Shown here piece by piece: positions 1 to 8,999 of a DNA stretch of 64,000 nt. A program made the translations under genes and the position numbers. The notes below the pieces were generated by a model. It worked only from the letters and a program-made list of their open reading frames with translations, was not told the origin of the DNA and did not search any database. The stretch is from Chthonobacter rhizosphaerae. GTDB taxonomy: Bacteria; Pseudomonadota; Alphaproteobacteria; Rhizobiales; Pleomorphomonadaceae. Position 1 is the stretch's first letter. Each line of letters begins with the position of its first letter. Location: NCBI RefSeq assembly GCF_013839525.1, contig NZ_JACDIS010000006.1:124001-188000 (forward strand), in the 5' to 3' direction.

Positions 1-512
1 GTGACGAATTGCAGCGCGATCCGATCGCGATCGGCCGCTTCCGCCATGGCCTGCGTCAACGTGACCAGGGGTTTGGCGGCCACGTCGTGGCTCTCGGAGC
101 GGCCGAGTCCGCCCGGATTCGCGATCCGGATGGCTTCGAAGACCTTTTCGGCGTCCTCCACCGTGGTATTCGCGAGAATCGCATGCAGTTCCCGGCGGAG
201 ATCACCGCCCTGCCCCGCCGCCATAGCGATCGGCGCGGTGAGAAGCAGGATGCCGAGATTGGTGTTGCAGCCGACCGCCGCGACGGTCGCCCGCATGGCG
301 CCGAGCACCCGGTCGCCGATGCGGGCGCCCCGCCAGGCGATGTAGGGCGCGGACACGGCGGCGCTCGTCTCGAAATCCGCGACGGTCATGCGGTGGCCGG
401 GGGCGAAGTCGTGGACGTTGCCGGGCTTCGGCGCGCGCAGCTCGGCGAGGCAGGCGGCGAGGAAGGCGTCCGCGAGGCGCGGGTCGACGGCGGGTCCGGA
501 GGGGGCGCTCAC
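1..512 (-). CDS. Triphosphoribosyl-dephospho-CoA synthase-like (CitG family) protein, partial
   Basis: The gene starts with GTG at 512 and runs off the left edge, so only about 170 N-terminal residues are visible. The early KPGNVHDF segment and the later GCNTNLGILLL and NPGGLGRSE segments fit the CitG/MdcB family, which makes the prosthetic group precursor triphosphoribosyl-dephospho-CoA. Its start overlaps the stop of the RimK-like gene (GTGA), so the two are co-translated. CitG-like proteins in H4MPT clusters of methylotrophs (orf7 of Methylorubrum extorquens, from memory) have no citrate or malonate decarboxylase beside them. The true product is therefore probably a step of H4MPT or methylofuran synthesis, which is an inference. 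Confidence 0.8.
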   Translation of the reverse strand, partial: MSAPSGPAVDPRLADAFLAACLAELRAPKPGNVHDFAPGHRMTVADFETSAAVSAPYIAWRGARIGDRVLGAMRATVAAVGCNTNLGILLLTAPIAMAAGQGGDLRRELHAILANTTVEDAEKVFEAIRIANPGGLGRSESHDVAAKPLVTLTQAMAEAADRDRIALQFV

Positions 513-1447
513 GACGAGACCAGTTGCGGGGCCGCGGGGACGAGGCCGGCGGCGGCGAGGAAGTCGGACACCACGGCGGCGGCGACGTCGCAGCCGGCGA
601 CCTTCTGGAGGCCGCGCCAGGCGGGCATGGAGTTGACCTCCAGGACCATCATGCCGCCGTCGGGCGCCTCGATGAGGTCGACGCCGGCGAAGTCGGCCCC
701 GACGGCGGCCGCGGCGGCGAGGGCCATGCGCTCGGAGGCGGAATCGAGGCGGATCGGCTCGGGCGTGGCGCCCTGGTGGACGTTGGTGATCCAGGTGGCG
801 CCGACCCGCACCATGGCGGCGACGATCCGGCCGCCGGACACGAAGGCGCGGATGTCCTTGAAGCGGCCGTCGCGGGCGGGGATGAAGCGCTGGAGATAAT
901 AGACGCCAAAGACGTCGTCCTCGCCGGGCAGGTCGCGGATGCGGGCGAGGAGCCTCAGGCCCTTGCCCTGGCTGCCGAACAGGGGCTTCAGGACCACCTG
1001 GTTGCCGAAGCCGATCTCGGCGGCGAGGAAATCGAGCGCGCGGCCGCGGCTCTCGGTGACGAGGGTGCGCGGCGTCGGCAGGCCGGCGCGCACCAGGGCG
1101 ACGCTGGTGGCGGCCTTGTCGACGCACTTCTCGATGGCGCGGGCGCCGTTCCAGACGGTGACGCCCGCGTCCGCGAGGGCGTGGAGCACGCCGAGCCTGA
1201 GGGTGATCGCCTCGAAGCTGCCGGCGGCGATGCCGCGGACGAGCACCGCCCGCGGGAGCCGGCCGTTGAGGCCCGGGATCGCGAGCGGCTCGCGGGCGCC
1301 GACGTCGAACACCACCTGGCGGAGGGAGGACACGACCGGCTCCACGCCGGCGGCGTGGAGCGCGGACCTGACCCGCTTCAGGTGCCAGTCGGCCTGGTCG
1401 GTGAAGACGACCACGCGACCGGGGGACACATCAGGCGAACGAGGCAT
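509..1447 (-). CDS. RimK-like ATP-grasp ligase of the H4MPT cluster
   Basis: This 312-residue protein has the ATP-grasp layout: a pre-ATP domain beginning [15 protein letters not shown], a central [19 protein letters not shown]-binding loop, and a metal-binding [10 protein letters not shown] end in which E and N are the usual Mg ligands. RimK relatives add glutamate to proteins or cofactors (MptN and CofF act on archaeal cofactors). It sits between mch and the CitG-like gene, as orf5 does in M. extorquens. Glutamylation of dephospho-H4MPT or of the methylofuran tail is a reasonable inference, not shown. The start is uncertain: ATG 1447 overlaps mch by 17 bases, and GTG 1429 would sit one base after the mch stop. 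Confidence 0.85.
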   Translation of the reverse strand: MPRSPDVSPGRVVVFTDQADWHLKRVRSALHAAGVEPVVSSLRQVVFDVGAREPLAIPGLNGRLPRAVLVRGIAAGSFEAITLRLGVLHALADAGVTVWNGARAIEKCVDKAATSVALVRAGLPTPRTLVTESRGRALDFLAAEIGFGNQVVLKPLFGSQGKGLRLLARIRDLPGEDDVFGVYYLQRFIPARDGRFKDIRAFVSGGRIVAAMVRVGATWITNVHQGATPEPIRLDSASERMALAAAAAVGADFAGVDLIEAPDGGMMVLEVNSMPAWRGLQKVAGCDVAAAVVSDFLAAAGLVPAAPQLVSS

Positions 1448-2408
1448 CGACGAGATCCGGCGCAACGGCGCCGCCGCGGAAGGACCGGCCGCTGTCGACG
1501 GCCGTCACCACCACTTCGGCGGGGGAGAAGAGCGCGCCGTCGATAGCATAGAAATCGCCGTTGAACTTCTTGAAAACCTCCGCGAACGGAGACCCGTAGT
1601 CGCGCGAGGAGCGGCTCGGCAGGTTCTTCGACAGGTTCTCCGCCTCGTCGTCCGGACCGGTGACGTAGAGGTGGACGCGGCCGCCGTAGATGATGGCGTC
1701 GTTGGTGCGGCCCATGGCGGTGACGAAGTCCGGGTGCGGCGGGCTGAGCGGCGCGACGCCGATGCCGTCGACCACCCGCTCCAGCGGGAAGTGCAGCGTG
1801 TGGACCTTGTGGAGCGCCACCTCCAGCACCCGGCCGACCACCTGGGTGGCGCCGGCGAGCGACTGGGTGGGCGCGTAGAGGAAGGTGATGCCGTCGGCGG
1901 CGACGCCGGTCGCCTCCATGACCTTGGCGACGACGCTCTCCGGCGGCGGCGAGGCCGCCTCGAGCACCAGGGCGATGCCGCTGGCATCGTCCTTGTAGCC
2001 GAGCTCCTCGTAGAGCGTCTCGACGGCGGCGGTGGCGCGGCCCGGGCCGGAGCCGAGGGCGAACCAGTTGGGATCGTCCTCGCCGCCGGCGAGCGCCCAG
2101 CCGGCATACTGGCTGCCGAGGCAGGCGGTGACCGGATCGGTGGAGCCGACCTGGATCGAGTAGGGCCAGACGCCGAGAGTGGCGATGGTCGGCACGATGG
2201 AGACCTGGCCGAGGCCGCCGAGACAGATCTCGGTCAGCCGGCGCCCGGCCTCCAGGCCGCCCGGCACGGACGCGCCGGCGTCGATCAGGCGGCAGCCGCG
2301 CGGGCCGGACGAGACCTTCACGCGTAGGCGGTCGGCGTCGGCCGCGAAGGCCTCCACCAACGGCATCACGAGAGCGCCGACGCTCGGACGGGTGGAAGCT
2401 GCGGTCAT
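1431..2408 (-). CDS. mch: Methenyl-H4MPT cyclohydrolase
   Basis: The 325-residue protein matches Mch over its whole length, including the [13 protein letters not shown] start region, an [10 protein letters not shown] segment and the C-terminal [17 protein letters not shown]. It interconverts methenyl-H4MPT and N5-formyl-H4MPT in the cytoplasm, the second step of H4MPT-linked formaldehyde oxidation. It lies between the two ATP-grasp genes, and its ATG overlaps the stop of the upstream one (ATGA at 2405-2408). The length equals that of the bacterial family. The assignment is firm. Confidence 0.96.
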   Translation of the reverse strand: MTAASTRPSVGALVMPLVEAFAADADRLRVKVSSGPRGCRLIDAGASVPGGLEAGRRLTEICLGGLGQVSIVPTIATLGVWPYSIQVGSTDPVTACLGSQYAGWALAGGEDDPNWFALGSGPGRATAAVETLYEELGYKDDASGIALVLEAASPPPESVVAKVMEATGVAADGITFLYAPTQSLAGATQVVGRVLEVALHKVHTLHFPLERVVDGIGVAPLSPPHPDFVTAMGRTNDAIIYGGRVHLYVTGPDDEAENLSKNLPSRSSRDYGSPFAEVFKKFNGDFYAIDGALFSPAEVVVTAVDSGRSFRGGAVAPDLVDASFA

Positions 2409-3649
2409 GCCTCAATTCCTCTCAGGATCTCAGTCAACGCGTCGGCTCTCCTGGTCAGGAGCCGTTCGGCAGAAACTCGGGTCGCCGCCGAGGCCGCCAC
2501 GGTGGCGAGCGGCTCGCCGGCCGTCGGGCGCGATCCGGCGGCCGGCCGGTCGAGCACCCAGGCCGGCCAGGAGGCGGCGGGAACGGGGGGATAATCGGCT
2601 TCCGCGTAGACCACAAGCGTCGCGCGAATTGTCGCATCGGCGATCCGGACGGGCGGAATCGTCCCGCCGGCCGCGGTCCAGTGGGCGGCGAAGAGGGACG
2701 TCGCGGGGGGATCGCGGGGCTCCGAGCCCCCTGCCCCGTGGCCCTCGGCCGCAGGGTCCGAAGCGGCCCCGGCCGGGGCTTCGGCCCAGGGCTCGGCGGG
2801 CGCGTCGAGCACGTCGAGGGACGCGCCGGGGCGCGGGTTGATCTCCAGGAGCCACCAGGATCGGCCGTCGACCATCAGGTCGAGGCTGAGGAGGCCCTTG
2901 AGGCCGAAACGGGCGGCGAGCGCCGAGGCGGCGGCGCGGACGGCGGCGTCCACCGGCGGCGGCACGCCAACGGGGCCGAGCACGCCGGCGAAGCGGAAGG
3001 GCGCGCCCGGCGCGGGCGACGCCCACTGGTCGGTGAAGGCGACGACGGCGGCGTCGCGGCCGTCGGCGAGGACGGCGGCGGAGACGGGGCGGCCGGAGAC
3101 GCGCGCCATGGCGACATGACCGGTGGGGATCGGGCCGGGTTGCGACGCCGCGGTGATGTGCGCGCCGCCGGAGCCGGCGCGGCGGCGGACGAGCCAGCGG
3201 GACGGATCGTCGCCCGCCGGCACGTCGCGGCGGACGGCCGGGTGCGGGATGCCGAGGTCGGCGCAGGTGGCGGCGAGCCCGAAGGGAGACTTGGCGGCGG
3301 CGACGGCCTCGGGCGGGCAGCCGACGAGCGGCCAGCGCGCCGCGATGGAGGCGATCAGGCGGGGGCGGTCCTCGAAGCCGGCGCCGAGCACGACGCCGGC
3401 CACCGTGAGACCGGCGGTCGCGGCCTCCAGGAGCGGCAGGAGGGCGGCGCGGCGGAAGCCGCAGCGCCAGCCGCCCGGATAGCGGTGGGCGGCGAGGGAC
3501 ACGGCGCGGGTGTCGTCGTCGGCGAAGAAGTCGACCGTCACGGGCGAAAAGCCGGCGCGCGCGGCCGCCTCGGCGAGCGCGCGCGCGGACAGGGCGACGA
3601 TGAGGACGACGGGCCGGTCCGCCCCGCCCGTCATCCCGGCGGCGCTCAT
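2405..3649 (-). CDS. ATP-grasp protein between mtdB and mch (OrfY-like)
   Basis: This 414-residue protein carries a divergent ATP-grasp core: an N-terminal Rossmann-like part ([16 protein letters not shown]), a mid region with [11 protein letters not shown], and a metal site [16 protein letters not shown]. About 90 residues after the core are rich in Pro/Ala/Gly and may be linker. The position mtdB-this-mch equals orfY in M. extorquens, whose product is needed for H4MPT-linked growth but has no assigned reaction that I know of. The start overlaps the mtdB stop (ATGA). A second Met six residues in is an alternative start. The ligase substrate is unknown; a pterin or furan intermediate is the likely class. 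Confidence 0.85.
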   Translation of the reverse strand: MSAAGMTGGADRPVVLIVALSARALAEAAARAGFSPVTVDFFADDDTRAVSLAAHRYPGGWRCGFRRAALLPLLEAATAGLTVAGVVLGAGFEDRPRLIASIAARWPLVGCPPEAVAAAKSPFGLAATCADLGIPHPAVRRDVPAGDDPSRWLVRRRAGSGGAHITAASQPGPIPTGHVAMARVSGRPVSAAVLADGRDAAVVAFTDQWASPAPGAPFRFAGVLGPVGVPPPVDAAVRAAASALAARFGLKGLLSLDLMVDGRSWWLLEINPRPGASLDVLDAPAEPWAEAPAGAASDPAAEGHGAGGSEPRDPPATSLFAAHWTAAGGTIPPVRIADATIRATLVVYAEADYPPVPAASWPAWVLDRPAAGSRPTAGEPLATVAASAATRVSAERLLTRRADALTEILRGIEA

Positions 3650-4545
3650 CCCTTGATGAAGGCGCGCGCCTCCTCGAAGGCGTGGCGGAAGTCCAGCGAC
3701 AGGGGCTTGTCGGTGGAGATCATGCGCTTGAAGAGCAGATGCTGCGCCTGGTACTTGACGTTGCCGATGGCGAGCGCCCCGAGGGCGACACCCTTGGCGG
3801 TGCCCGGGATGGACTCGCCGTTGGCCATCACGTCCACGCCGGCGATGCCCGGGGGCGGCACGGCGTTCACGTCGGCGGCGACCAGCAGGCCGGTGACCGA
3901 CTTGATCTGCTCCTCGTTGAGGATCTGCACGCCGGCCGGGCCGGCGGAGAAGATGATCTCGGCGCCGTTCGCCGCGGCGAGGTTCGCCTCCGGGGTGGAG
4001 CCGTCGGCCGGCTCCACGTCCACGCCGAAGCGGGCCTTCATGTCGGACGAGATGGCGGTGACGCGCTTGGTGCCGTCATACCCGGTAATGACCACGGACG
4101 CGCCCTCGAGCGCCGCGATGACGGCGGACGAGAAGGCCACCACGCCGGTGCCGCCGTAGATCACCACGCGCTTGCCCTTGAGGGTGGTGCCGAACTTGTC
4201 CTTCAGGAGCTTCTCGGTGCAGGCCACCATGCCGGCGGCGGTGGTGAAGGAGCCCGCCGGATCGGCGAACAGGTTCACCACGAAGGGCGGCACGAAGGAC
4301 TCCTCGGCGCTCTTCATCATGTCGAGCGCCTGGATGGCGTTCTTGCCGGCGAAGAAGATGCCGGTGCGCACCGCGTCGTTCGGCGAGCGGGAGAAGATGG
4401 CGTCCTGGACCAGGCCGCGGACCTCCTCGGGAGTCACGCCCTGGTAGGTGGCCAGAACGTCGTAACCGGCGTCAGCCGCCATGTTCACGTCGAACGGGCT
4501 CATGTGCTTGAGCGGCGTGATCATGTGAAGGATGGTCTTGGCCAT
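3646..4545 (-). CDS. mtdB: NAD(P)-dependent methylene-H4MPT dehydrogenase
   Basis: The 299-residue protein begins MAKTILHMITPLKHMSPFDV, typical of MtdB, and has a Rossmann dinucleotide site at about residues 132-145 (VVIYGGTGVVAFSS). It oxidises methylene-H4MPT to methenyl-H4MPT with NAD(P)+, feeding Mch. I chose ATG 4545 over the longer in-frame opening at 4605 because a GGGGGA Shine-Dalgarno lies just upstream and the protein then matches the family N-terminus. The H4MPT cluster context argues for MtdB rather than the related NADP-only MtdA. Confidence 0.94.
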   Translation of the reverse strand: MAKTILHMITPLKHMSPFDVNMAADAGYDVLATYQGVTPEEVRGLVQDAIFSRSPNDAVRTGIFFAGKNAIQALDMMKSAEESFVPPFVVNLFADPAGSFTTAAGMVACTEKLLKDKFGTTLKGKRVVIYGGTGVVAFSSAVIAALEGASVVITGYDGTKRVTAISSDMKARFGVDVEPADGSTPEANLAAANGAEIIFSAGPAGVQILNEEQIKSVTGLLVAADVNAVPPPGIAGVDVMANGESIPGTAKGVALGALAIGNVKYQAQHLLFKRMISTDKPLSLDFRHAFEEARAFIKG

Positions 4546-4623
4546 ATATCCCCCGGATTTTCTTGACGGATCGTCGCCCCGAGTGCGGAAACGCCTATGG
4601 CGCAATAGATCCAGACATTTGAT

Positions 4624-5592
4624 TCACTTGACGGTTTCCACCGTCGCCCCCCGGTTTCTGCCGGTTGCCACCATGAAGTTCAAGCGCTCGGCCGTGTGAC
4701 AGTTCCGCACAAGATGATCCCGCAGGGCAAGGGCCTCGGCGTCGGATCCGACGAGCGCGAACCCGGTGGGGCCCCAGGAGCTCTGCCCGACGCCGGCGGC
4801 GCCGGCGGCGGCCGCGAGGGCGAGCGCCTCGGATACGGCGGCGGAGGCGAATCGGCTGCCGCCCTGGGCGGGGGCGAAATGGTCGCCGACGCTCGCCTGG
4901 ATCTCGGTGAGGGCGGAGCCGACGGCGGCGAGGTCGTGCTCGGCGAGGCCGGGCAGGAGGCGCATGAGGATGACGCGGCAGAGATGGGCGGCGGCGTCGG
5001 ACGGGAAGACCGGCAGGTCGCGGAAGGCGGCGACCTCCTCCGGCCCGTGGACGCCTTCGGCGGCGGTCTCCAGCATGAGGAGAAGGCGCCAGTCCTCCGG
5101 GAACGGCAGCCGGGCGATGAGCGGCGGGACCCCTCCCCCCGGCTTCCGGCCGCCGTCGACCAGGAAGCCGCCGTCGAGAAAGGCGGCGACGCCGATGCCG
5201 GACCGGGCGCCCCGGTCGAGCTCGGCGCCAAGGGCGCGCAGGTCCACCGGCACGCCGCGAAGCCTGGCGAGGCCGGCGGCCACCGCGAGGGCGAGCTGGG
5301 TGCCGGACCCGAAGCCGGCGTGGGCGGGCATGGCCTCGACGACCCTGAGGGCGACCGCGTCGGACACGCCGAGGGTCTCGGCGGCCTCCGACAGGTAGCG
5401 CGCCGCGCGGGCGGCCTCCGGGCCGTCCACCGTCAACCGGGCGGCGGGGCGGAGTTCCACGGTGAAGGCCGGCCTGTCGACGGCGAGGCCGATCGACCCG
5501 AAGGACCGGCCGAGCCCGCCGTTCATGTCGATGAGGCCGAGATGCAGGCGCGCCGGAGCCCGAACGCGTACGCCGTCCCGTCCGTCAGCCAT
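4624..5592 (-). CDS. Beta-ribofuranosylaminobenzene 5'-phosphate (RFAP) synthase
   Basis: The 322-residue protein has the GHMP-kinase-like fold seen in RFAP synthase: RVRAPARLHLGLIDMNG at the start, the glycine-rich loop AHAGFGSGTQLALAVA around residues 85-100, and a C-terminal GVGQSSWGPTGFAL. The enzyme condenses p-hydroxybenzoate or aminobenzoate with PRPP in the first committed step of the H4MPT side arm (orf4 of M. extorquens). ATG 5592 is chosen because an AGGGAG element lies upstream; in-frame codons continue to 5739 but match nothing in the family. It is first in the minus-strand operon, 78 bases before mtdB. Confidence 0.92.
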   Translation of the reverse strand: MADGRDGVRVRAPARLHLGLIDMNGGLGRSFGSIGLAVDRPAFTVELRPAARLTVDGPEAARAARYLSEAAETLGVSDAVALRVVEAMPAHAGFGSGTQLALAVAAGLARLRGVPVDLRALGAELDRGARSGIGVAAFLDGGFLVDGGRKPGGGVPPLIARLPFPEDWRLLLMLETAAEGVHGPEEVAAFRDLPVFPSDAAAHLCRVILMRLLPGLAEHDLAAVGSALTEIQASVGDHFAPAQGGSRFASAAVSEALALAAAAGAAGVGQSSWGPTGFALVGSDAEALALRDHLVRNCHTAERLNFMVATGRNRGATVETVK

Positions 5593-5737
5593 TCCTCGTC
5601 TCTCCCTGGCGCGTTTGGCGTGGCCGAATGCACGCGACCTCCGTATCATCCCGCCGACCCGTCCGTCGACCGCCTCGACGCGGGAGGCGGCCCGGCGCTG
5701 ACGAGACGGACGAACCGATACGCGCGAGGAGACGGCC
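5593..5737. promoter_or_regulatory. Divergent promoter region of the two C1 gene clusters
   Basis: These 145 bases lie between the divergent starts of the RFAP synthase operon and of the carbinolamine dehydratase gene, so both C1 transcription units should start here. I can see the Shine-Dalgarno elements on both sides, but no convincing -35/-10 pair or operator in this very GC-rich stretch. Confidence 0.5.
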
Positions 5738-6106
5738 ATGGCGGAGAAGACCTATACGGACGCGGAAGTGACCGAGCGGCTGACGCGGGAGCTGCCGACC
5801 TGGCGGCTGGAGGACGGCTGGATCCGGCGCACCTACAAGACCGCGTCGTGGAAGAGCACGCTGATGGTGATCAACACGGTCGGCCATCTGGCGGAGGCGG
5901 CGTGGCACCATCCGGACCTGACGGCGTCCTACGCCTGGGTGGAGGTGCGGCTGACGAACCACCACGCCAAGGGCATCACCGACAAGGACTTCGCGCTGGC
6001 GAAGAAGATCGAGGAGGTGGTGATGTGGCAGCCGGGGCTGGAGGGCCAGGGCCTGGAAGGCACGCCGCAGAAGGACCTGCGCTTCGCCTACGTGAAGTAC
6101 GAGTGA
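5738..6106 (+). CDS. Pterin-4a-carbinolamine dehydratase
   Basis: The 122-residue protein carries the family signature: AEAAWHHPDLTASYAWVEV, then NHHAKGITDKDFALAKKIE, with the two adjacent histidines that act in dehydration of 4a-hydroxytetrahydropterin. No phenylalanine hydroxylase gene is nearby. It sits directly upstream of fhcBADC and divergent from the H4MPT operon, so a role in handling an H4MPT or folate pterin intermediate is more likely here than phenylalanine metabolism. That last point is inference from position. Confidence 0.9.
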   Translation: MAEKTYTDAEVTERLTRELPTWRLEDGWIRRTYKTASWKSTLMVINTVGHLAEAAWHHPDLTASYAWVEVRLTNHHAKGITDKDFALAKKIEEVVMWQPGLEGQGLEGTPQKDLRFAYVKYE

Positions 6107-6231
6107 GCGTCCGGACCTGATGACCGGGCGGGGGCCGGCGCGGCGGTTTTCGGGGCCGTTTCGCGCCGCCTCTCCCCCGCGACAAACCATGCCACCCGGC
6201 CGCCTTGTCGCGCCGGAGCGGCGGGACCAAT

Positions 6232-7362
6232 ATGCGGCAAATCAGAATCGAGGATCGGGGGGAGCGCTTGTCCGTCCAGACGGGACAACCAGAGACCGAC
6301 GCCGACGCGGCGATCGGACGTGCGGCGGCCCTCCTGGCGAAGGCCCGCCACCCGGTGATCGGCGGCCTCGGCTGCGACGTGGACGGCGTGCGCGCGGCCC
6401 TTCGGCTGGCGAACGCCATCGGGGCCAGCGTCGACCACGCCGCGACCGCCCACGAGCGGGTGGAGCTGCGGGTGCTCGCCGACAGCGGCGTCATGACCAC
6501 CACCGTCTCGGAGGCCCGGCACCGGGCCGACCTGATCGTGCTCGCCGGACCCGGCGCGGTGGCCTGGGCGGATCACGCCCGGGCGCTCGCCGACGGCGGC
6601 GGGCTCTACCCGTGGCGCGGCGAGCGGGGCGTGCTGTGCCTGGCGACCGGCGGCGCGCGTCCGGCCCACGTGGCGGCGGACGGCACCGTGTCGGCGCTCG
6701 GCGACGACCTGCCGCTGCATCGGGTGCTGGGGTTGCTGCGCGCCCGGCTCGGCCAGAAGCCGATCGGGCCGCTCGCTCAGGACGGGCCGGACCGGACCGC
6801 GATCGACGCGGTTGCGCTGCAGATGAAGTCGGCCGCCTTCGGCGTAATGGTGGTGGACGCCAACGACGTGGACCACGTGACGCTGGACAGCCTTCAGGGA
6901 CTGGTGAAGGACCTGAACCGGGACACCCGGTTCACGACGCTGGGCGTGCCGGCGCACCATCACGGGCGCGGCGCCAACCTCGTGTCGGCCTGGACCACCG
7001 GCGACCATCTGCCCGTCGGCCTCGGCCGGGGCTATCCGGTGCAGGACGACTGGCTGCACGACGCGGAACGGCTGGTGACGTCCGGCGAGGCGGACGCCCT
7101 CCTCTGGGTGGGCGCGCTCGGGCCGGACGTGCCGGCGTGGGCGTCGTCGGTGCCGACGGTGGCGCTGGTCCACCACGGCGCGAGCGCATCCGCCGAGGTG
7201 GTGATCGAGGTGGGCGTGCCGGGCGTGACGCACCCGGGCGTGCTGACCGATGCGGTGCGCGACGCCTTCGCCTTCGTGGACGCCAAGGCGCCCCAGCCGC
7301 TGCCGAGCGTGGCGGCGGTGATCACCGCCATCGAGGCGGCCCTTCCGGGAGGACACCCATGA
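6232..7362 (+). CDS. fhcB: Formyltransferase/hydrolase complex subunit B
   Basis: This 376-residue protein resembles the FwdB/FmdB subunit of formylmethanofuran dehydrogenase but lacks the Cys/Sec-based molybdopterin and iron-sulfur motifs, as known for methylotroph FhcB. It therefore supports assembly rather than redox chemistry. ATG 6232 is preferred; TTG at 6205 and TTG at 6268 (GGGGGAGCG just before it) are possible alternatives. Its stop overlaps the fhcA start (ATGA at 7359-7362). The order fhcB-fhcA-fhcD-fhcC matches M. extorquens. Confidence 0.9.
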   Translation: MRQIRIEDRGERLSVQTGQPETDADAAIGRAAALLAKARHPVIGGLGCDVDGVRAALRLANAIGASVDHAATAHERVELRVLADSGVMTTTVSEARHRADLIVLAGPGAVAWADHARALADGGGLYPWRGERGVLCLATGGARPAHVAADGTVSALGDDLPLHRVLGLLRARLGQKPIGPLAQDGPDRTAIDAVALQMKSAAFGVMVVDANDVDHVTLDSLQGLVKDLNRDTRFTTLGVPAHHHGRGANLVSAWTTGDHLPVGLGRGYPVQDDWLHDAERLVTSGEADALLWVGALGPDVPAWASSVPTVALVHHGASASAEVVIEVGVPGVTHPGVLTDAVRDAFAFVDAKAPQPLPSVAAVITAIEAALPGGHP

Positions 7363-8999
7363 CGACGATCAGGCTGATGGGCGGCCGCGTCGTAGACCCC
7401 GTCTCCGGCGCGACCTCGGTGCGCGACGTCTATCTGGTGGACGGGCGCGTCGCCGCCGCGGCGCCGGTGGGCGGCGCCGTGGACGAGACCTACGACTGCA
7501 CCGGCAAGATCGTGATGGCTGGCGGCGTGGACGTGCACAGCCACATCGCGGGCGGCAACGTGACCATGTCGCGCCTGCTGCTGCCGGAGCTGCACGTTTC
7601 GGAGACGGCGGGGCCGGACGGCATGCCGTTCGCCACCGCGTCGTGGTCCGGCTGGGAGACCGGCCGGCTCTACGCCGAGATGGGCTTCACGACGGTGGTG
7701 GAGCCGGCGCTCGCCCCGGCGCAGGCGCTGCAGACGCACCTGGAGCTCGCCGACATCCCGATCATCGACCGGGGCGCGCTGACGGTGGTGGGCAACGACG
7801 ACCACTTCCTGTCGCTGCTGCGGGACCGGGAGAGCGAGACGGCGATCCGCGACGCGGTCGCCTACCAGCTCGCGACGTCGAAGGGCCTCGGCCTGAAGGT
7901 GATCAACGCGGGCGGGCCGGCGGCCTTCCACTCGGGGCTGCGCACGTTCGAACTCGACGACGTGGTGCCGCACTACGGGGCGAGCTCGCGCCAGATCCTG
8001 ACCACGCTCCTGACGGCGGTGGACCAGATCGGCGTGCCGCATCCGCTCCACGTGCACGCGAACAACCTCGGCGTTCCGGGCGCGCCGAAGACGATCGAGG
8101 AGACGATCGCGGCGGCCGAGGGCCGGCGGATGCACTTCGCCCACATCCAGTTCTACTCCTACGGCAAGGACGCCGAGGGGATGATGACCTCCGGCGCGGA
8201 GGAGATCGCGGCGGCGCTGGCGGCGGCGCCGAACGTGACGTGCGACGTCGGCCAGGTGATGTTCGGCCCGACGGTGACCATCTCGCTCGACCTGATGAAG
8301 CAGTGGCAGGGCGCCGCCTACGCGAGCCCGAAGAAATTCTCACTGACCGACGGCGACGCGGAGGGCGGCGGCGTGGTGCCGCTGGTCTACGCGAGGAAGA
8401 ACTGGATCAACCAGCTGCAGTGGGCGATCGGCCTGGAGCTGTTCCTGCTGTCGCCGGATCCGTGGCGCGTGCTGATGACGACCGACCATCCGAACGGCGG
8501 GTCGTTCACAACCTATCCACAGATCATCCACCTGTTGATGGACAGTGGAGAACGCGCCCGCTGGATCGAGCACATGCCCCAGAAGGCGCGCGAGCGCACG
8601 GCCCTGGAGGAGATGACGCGGGAGTATACGCTGGAGGAGGTGGCGATCATGACGCGCGCCGCCCCGGCGAAGATCCTCGGCATCACCGACCGCGGGCACC
8701 TGTCGGACGGCGCGGTGGCGGACGTGGCGGTCTACGACGACCTCACGGACAAGACCGCGATGTTCACGAACGCCCGCTACGTGTTCAAGGACGGCCGCCT
8801 GGTGGTGCGCGACGGCCGGGCGCTCGGCTGGATCAGCGGCCGCACGTCTATCCTGGCGCCCGACGTGGACGGCCAGATGGAGCGGCGGATGGCGGACTAC
8901 ATCACCGACCGGTACGGCGTCGGTCCCGCCGCCTTCGCGGTGCCCGAGCGCGCCTTCGGCGAACGCCACGTCTTCAAGGTGGAACCATGCCTGACCTGA
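7359..8999 (+). CDS. fhcA: Formyltransferase/hydrolase complex subunit A (amidohydrolase)
   Basis: The 546-residue protein is an amidohydrolase-fold FwdA homologue. Metal-binding motifs are visible in order: GGVDVHSHIAGGN (HxH) near residue 60, HPLHVHANNLG, MHFAHIQFYSYG, and TTDHPNGGSF late in the barrel. In the Fhc complex it hydrolyses the formyl-methylofuran made by FhcD and releases formate. It is translationally coupled to fhcB, and its end overlaps the fhcD start by 13 bases. Confidence 0.95.
   Translation: MTTIRLMGGRVVDPVSGATSVRDVYLVDGRVAAAAPVGGAVDETYDCTGKIVMAGGVDVHSHIAGGNVTMSRLLLPELHVSETAGPDGMPFATASWSGWETGRLYAEMGFTTVVEPALAPAQALQTHLELADIPIIDRGALTVVGNDDHFLSLLRDRESETAIRDAVAYQLATSKGLGLKVINAGGPAAFHSGLRTFELDDVVPHYGASSRQILTTLLTAVDQIGVPHPLHVHANNLGVPGAPKTIEETIAAAEGRRMHFAHIQFYSYGKDAEGMMTSGAEEIAAALAAAPNVTCDVGQVMFGPTVTISLDLMKQWQGAAYASPKKFSLTDGDAEGGGVVPLVYARKNWINQLQWAIGLELFLLSPDPWRVLMTTDHPNGGSFTTYPQIIHLLMDSGERARWIEHMPQKARERTALEEMTREYTLEEVAIMTRAAPAKILGITDRGHLSDGAVADVAVYDDLTDKTAMFTNARYVFKDGRLVVRDGRALGWISGRTSILAPDVDGQMERRMADYITDRYGVGPAAFAVPERAFGERHVFKVEPCLT

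Noticed and set aside
3646-4545. MtdA (NADP-only dehydrogenase) instead of MtdB
   Set aside because: The two are related, but the gene lies inside the mtdB-orfY-mch order of H4MPT clusters and not beside fchA.
6120-7358. A single very long open frame continuing into fhcA
   Set aside because: The part before 7359 is Arg/Gly/Pro-rich noise in the shadow of fhcB; fhcA has its own ATG coupled to the fhcB stop.
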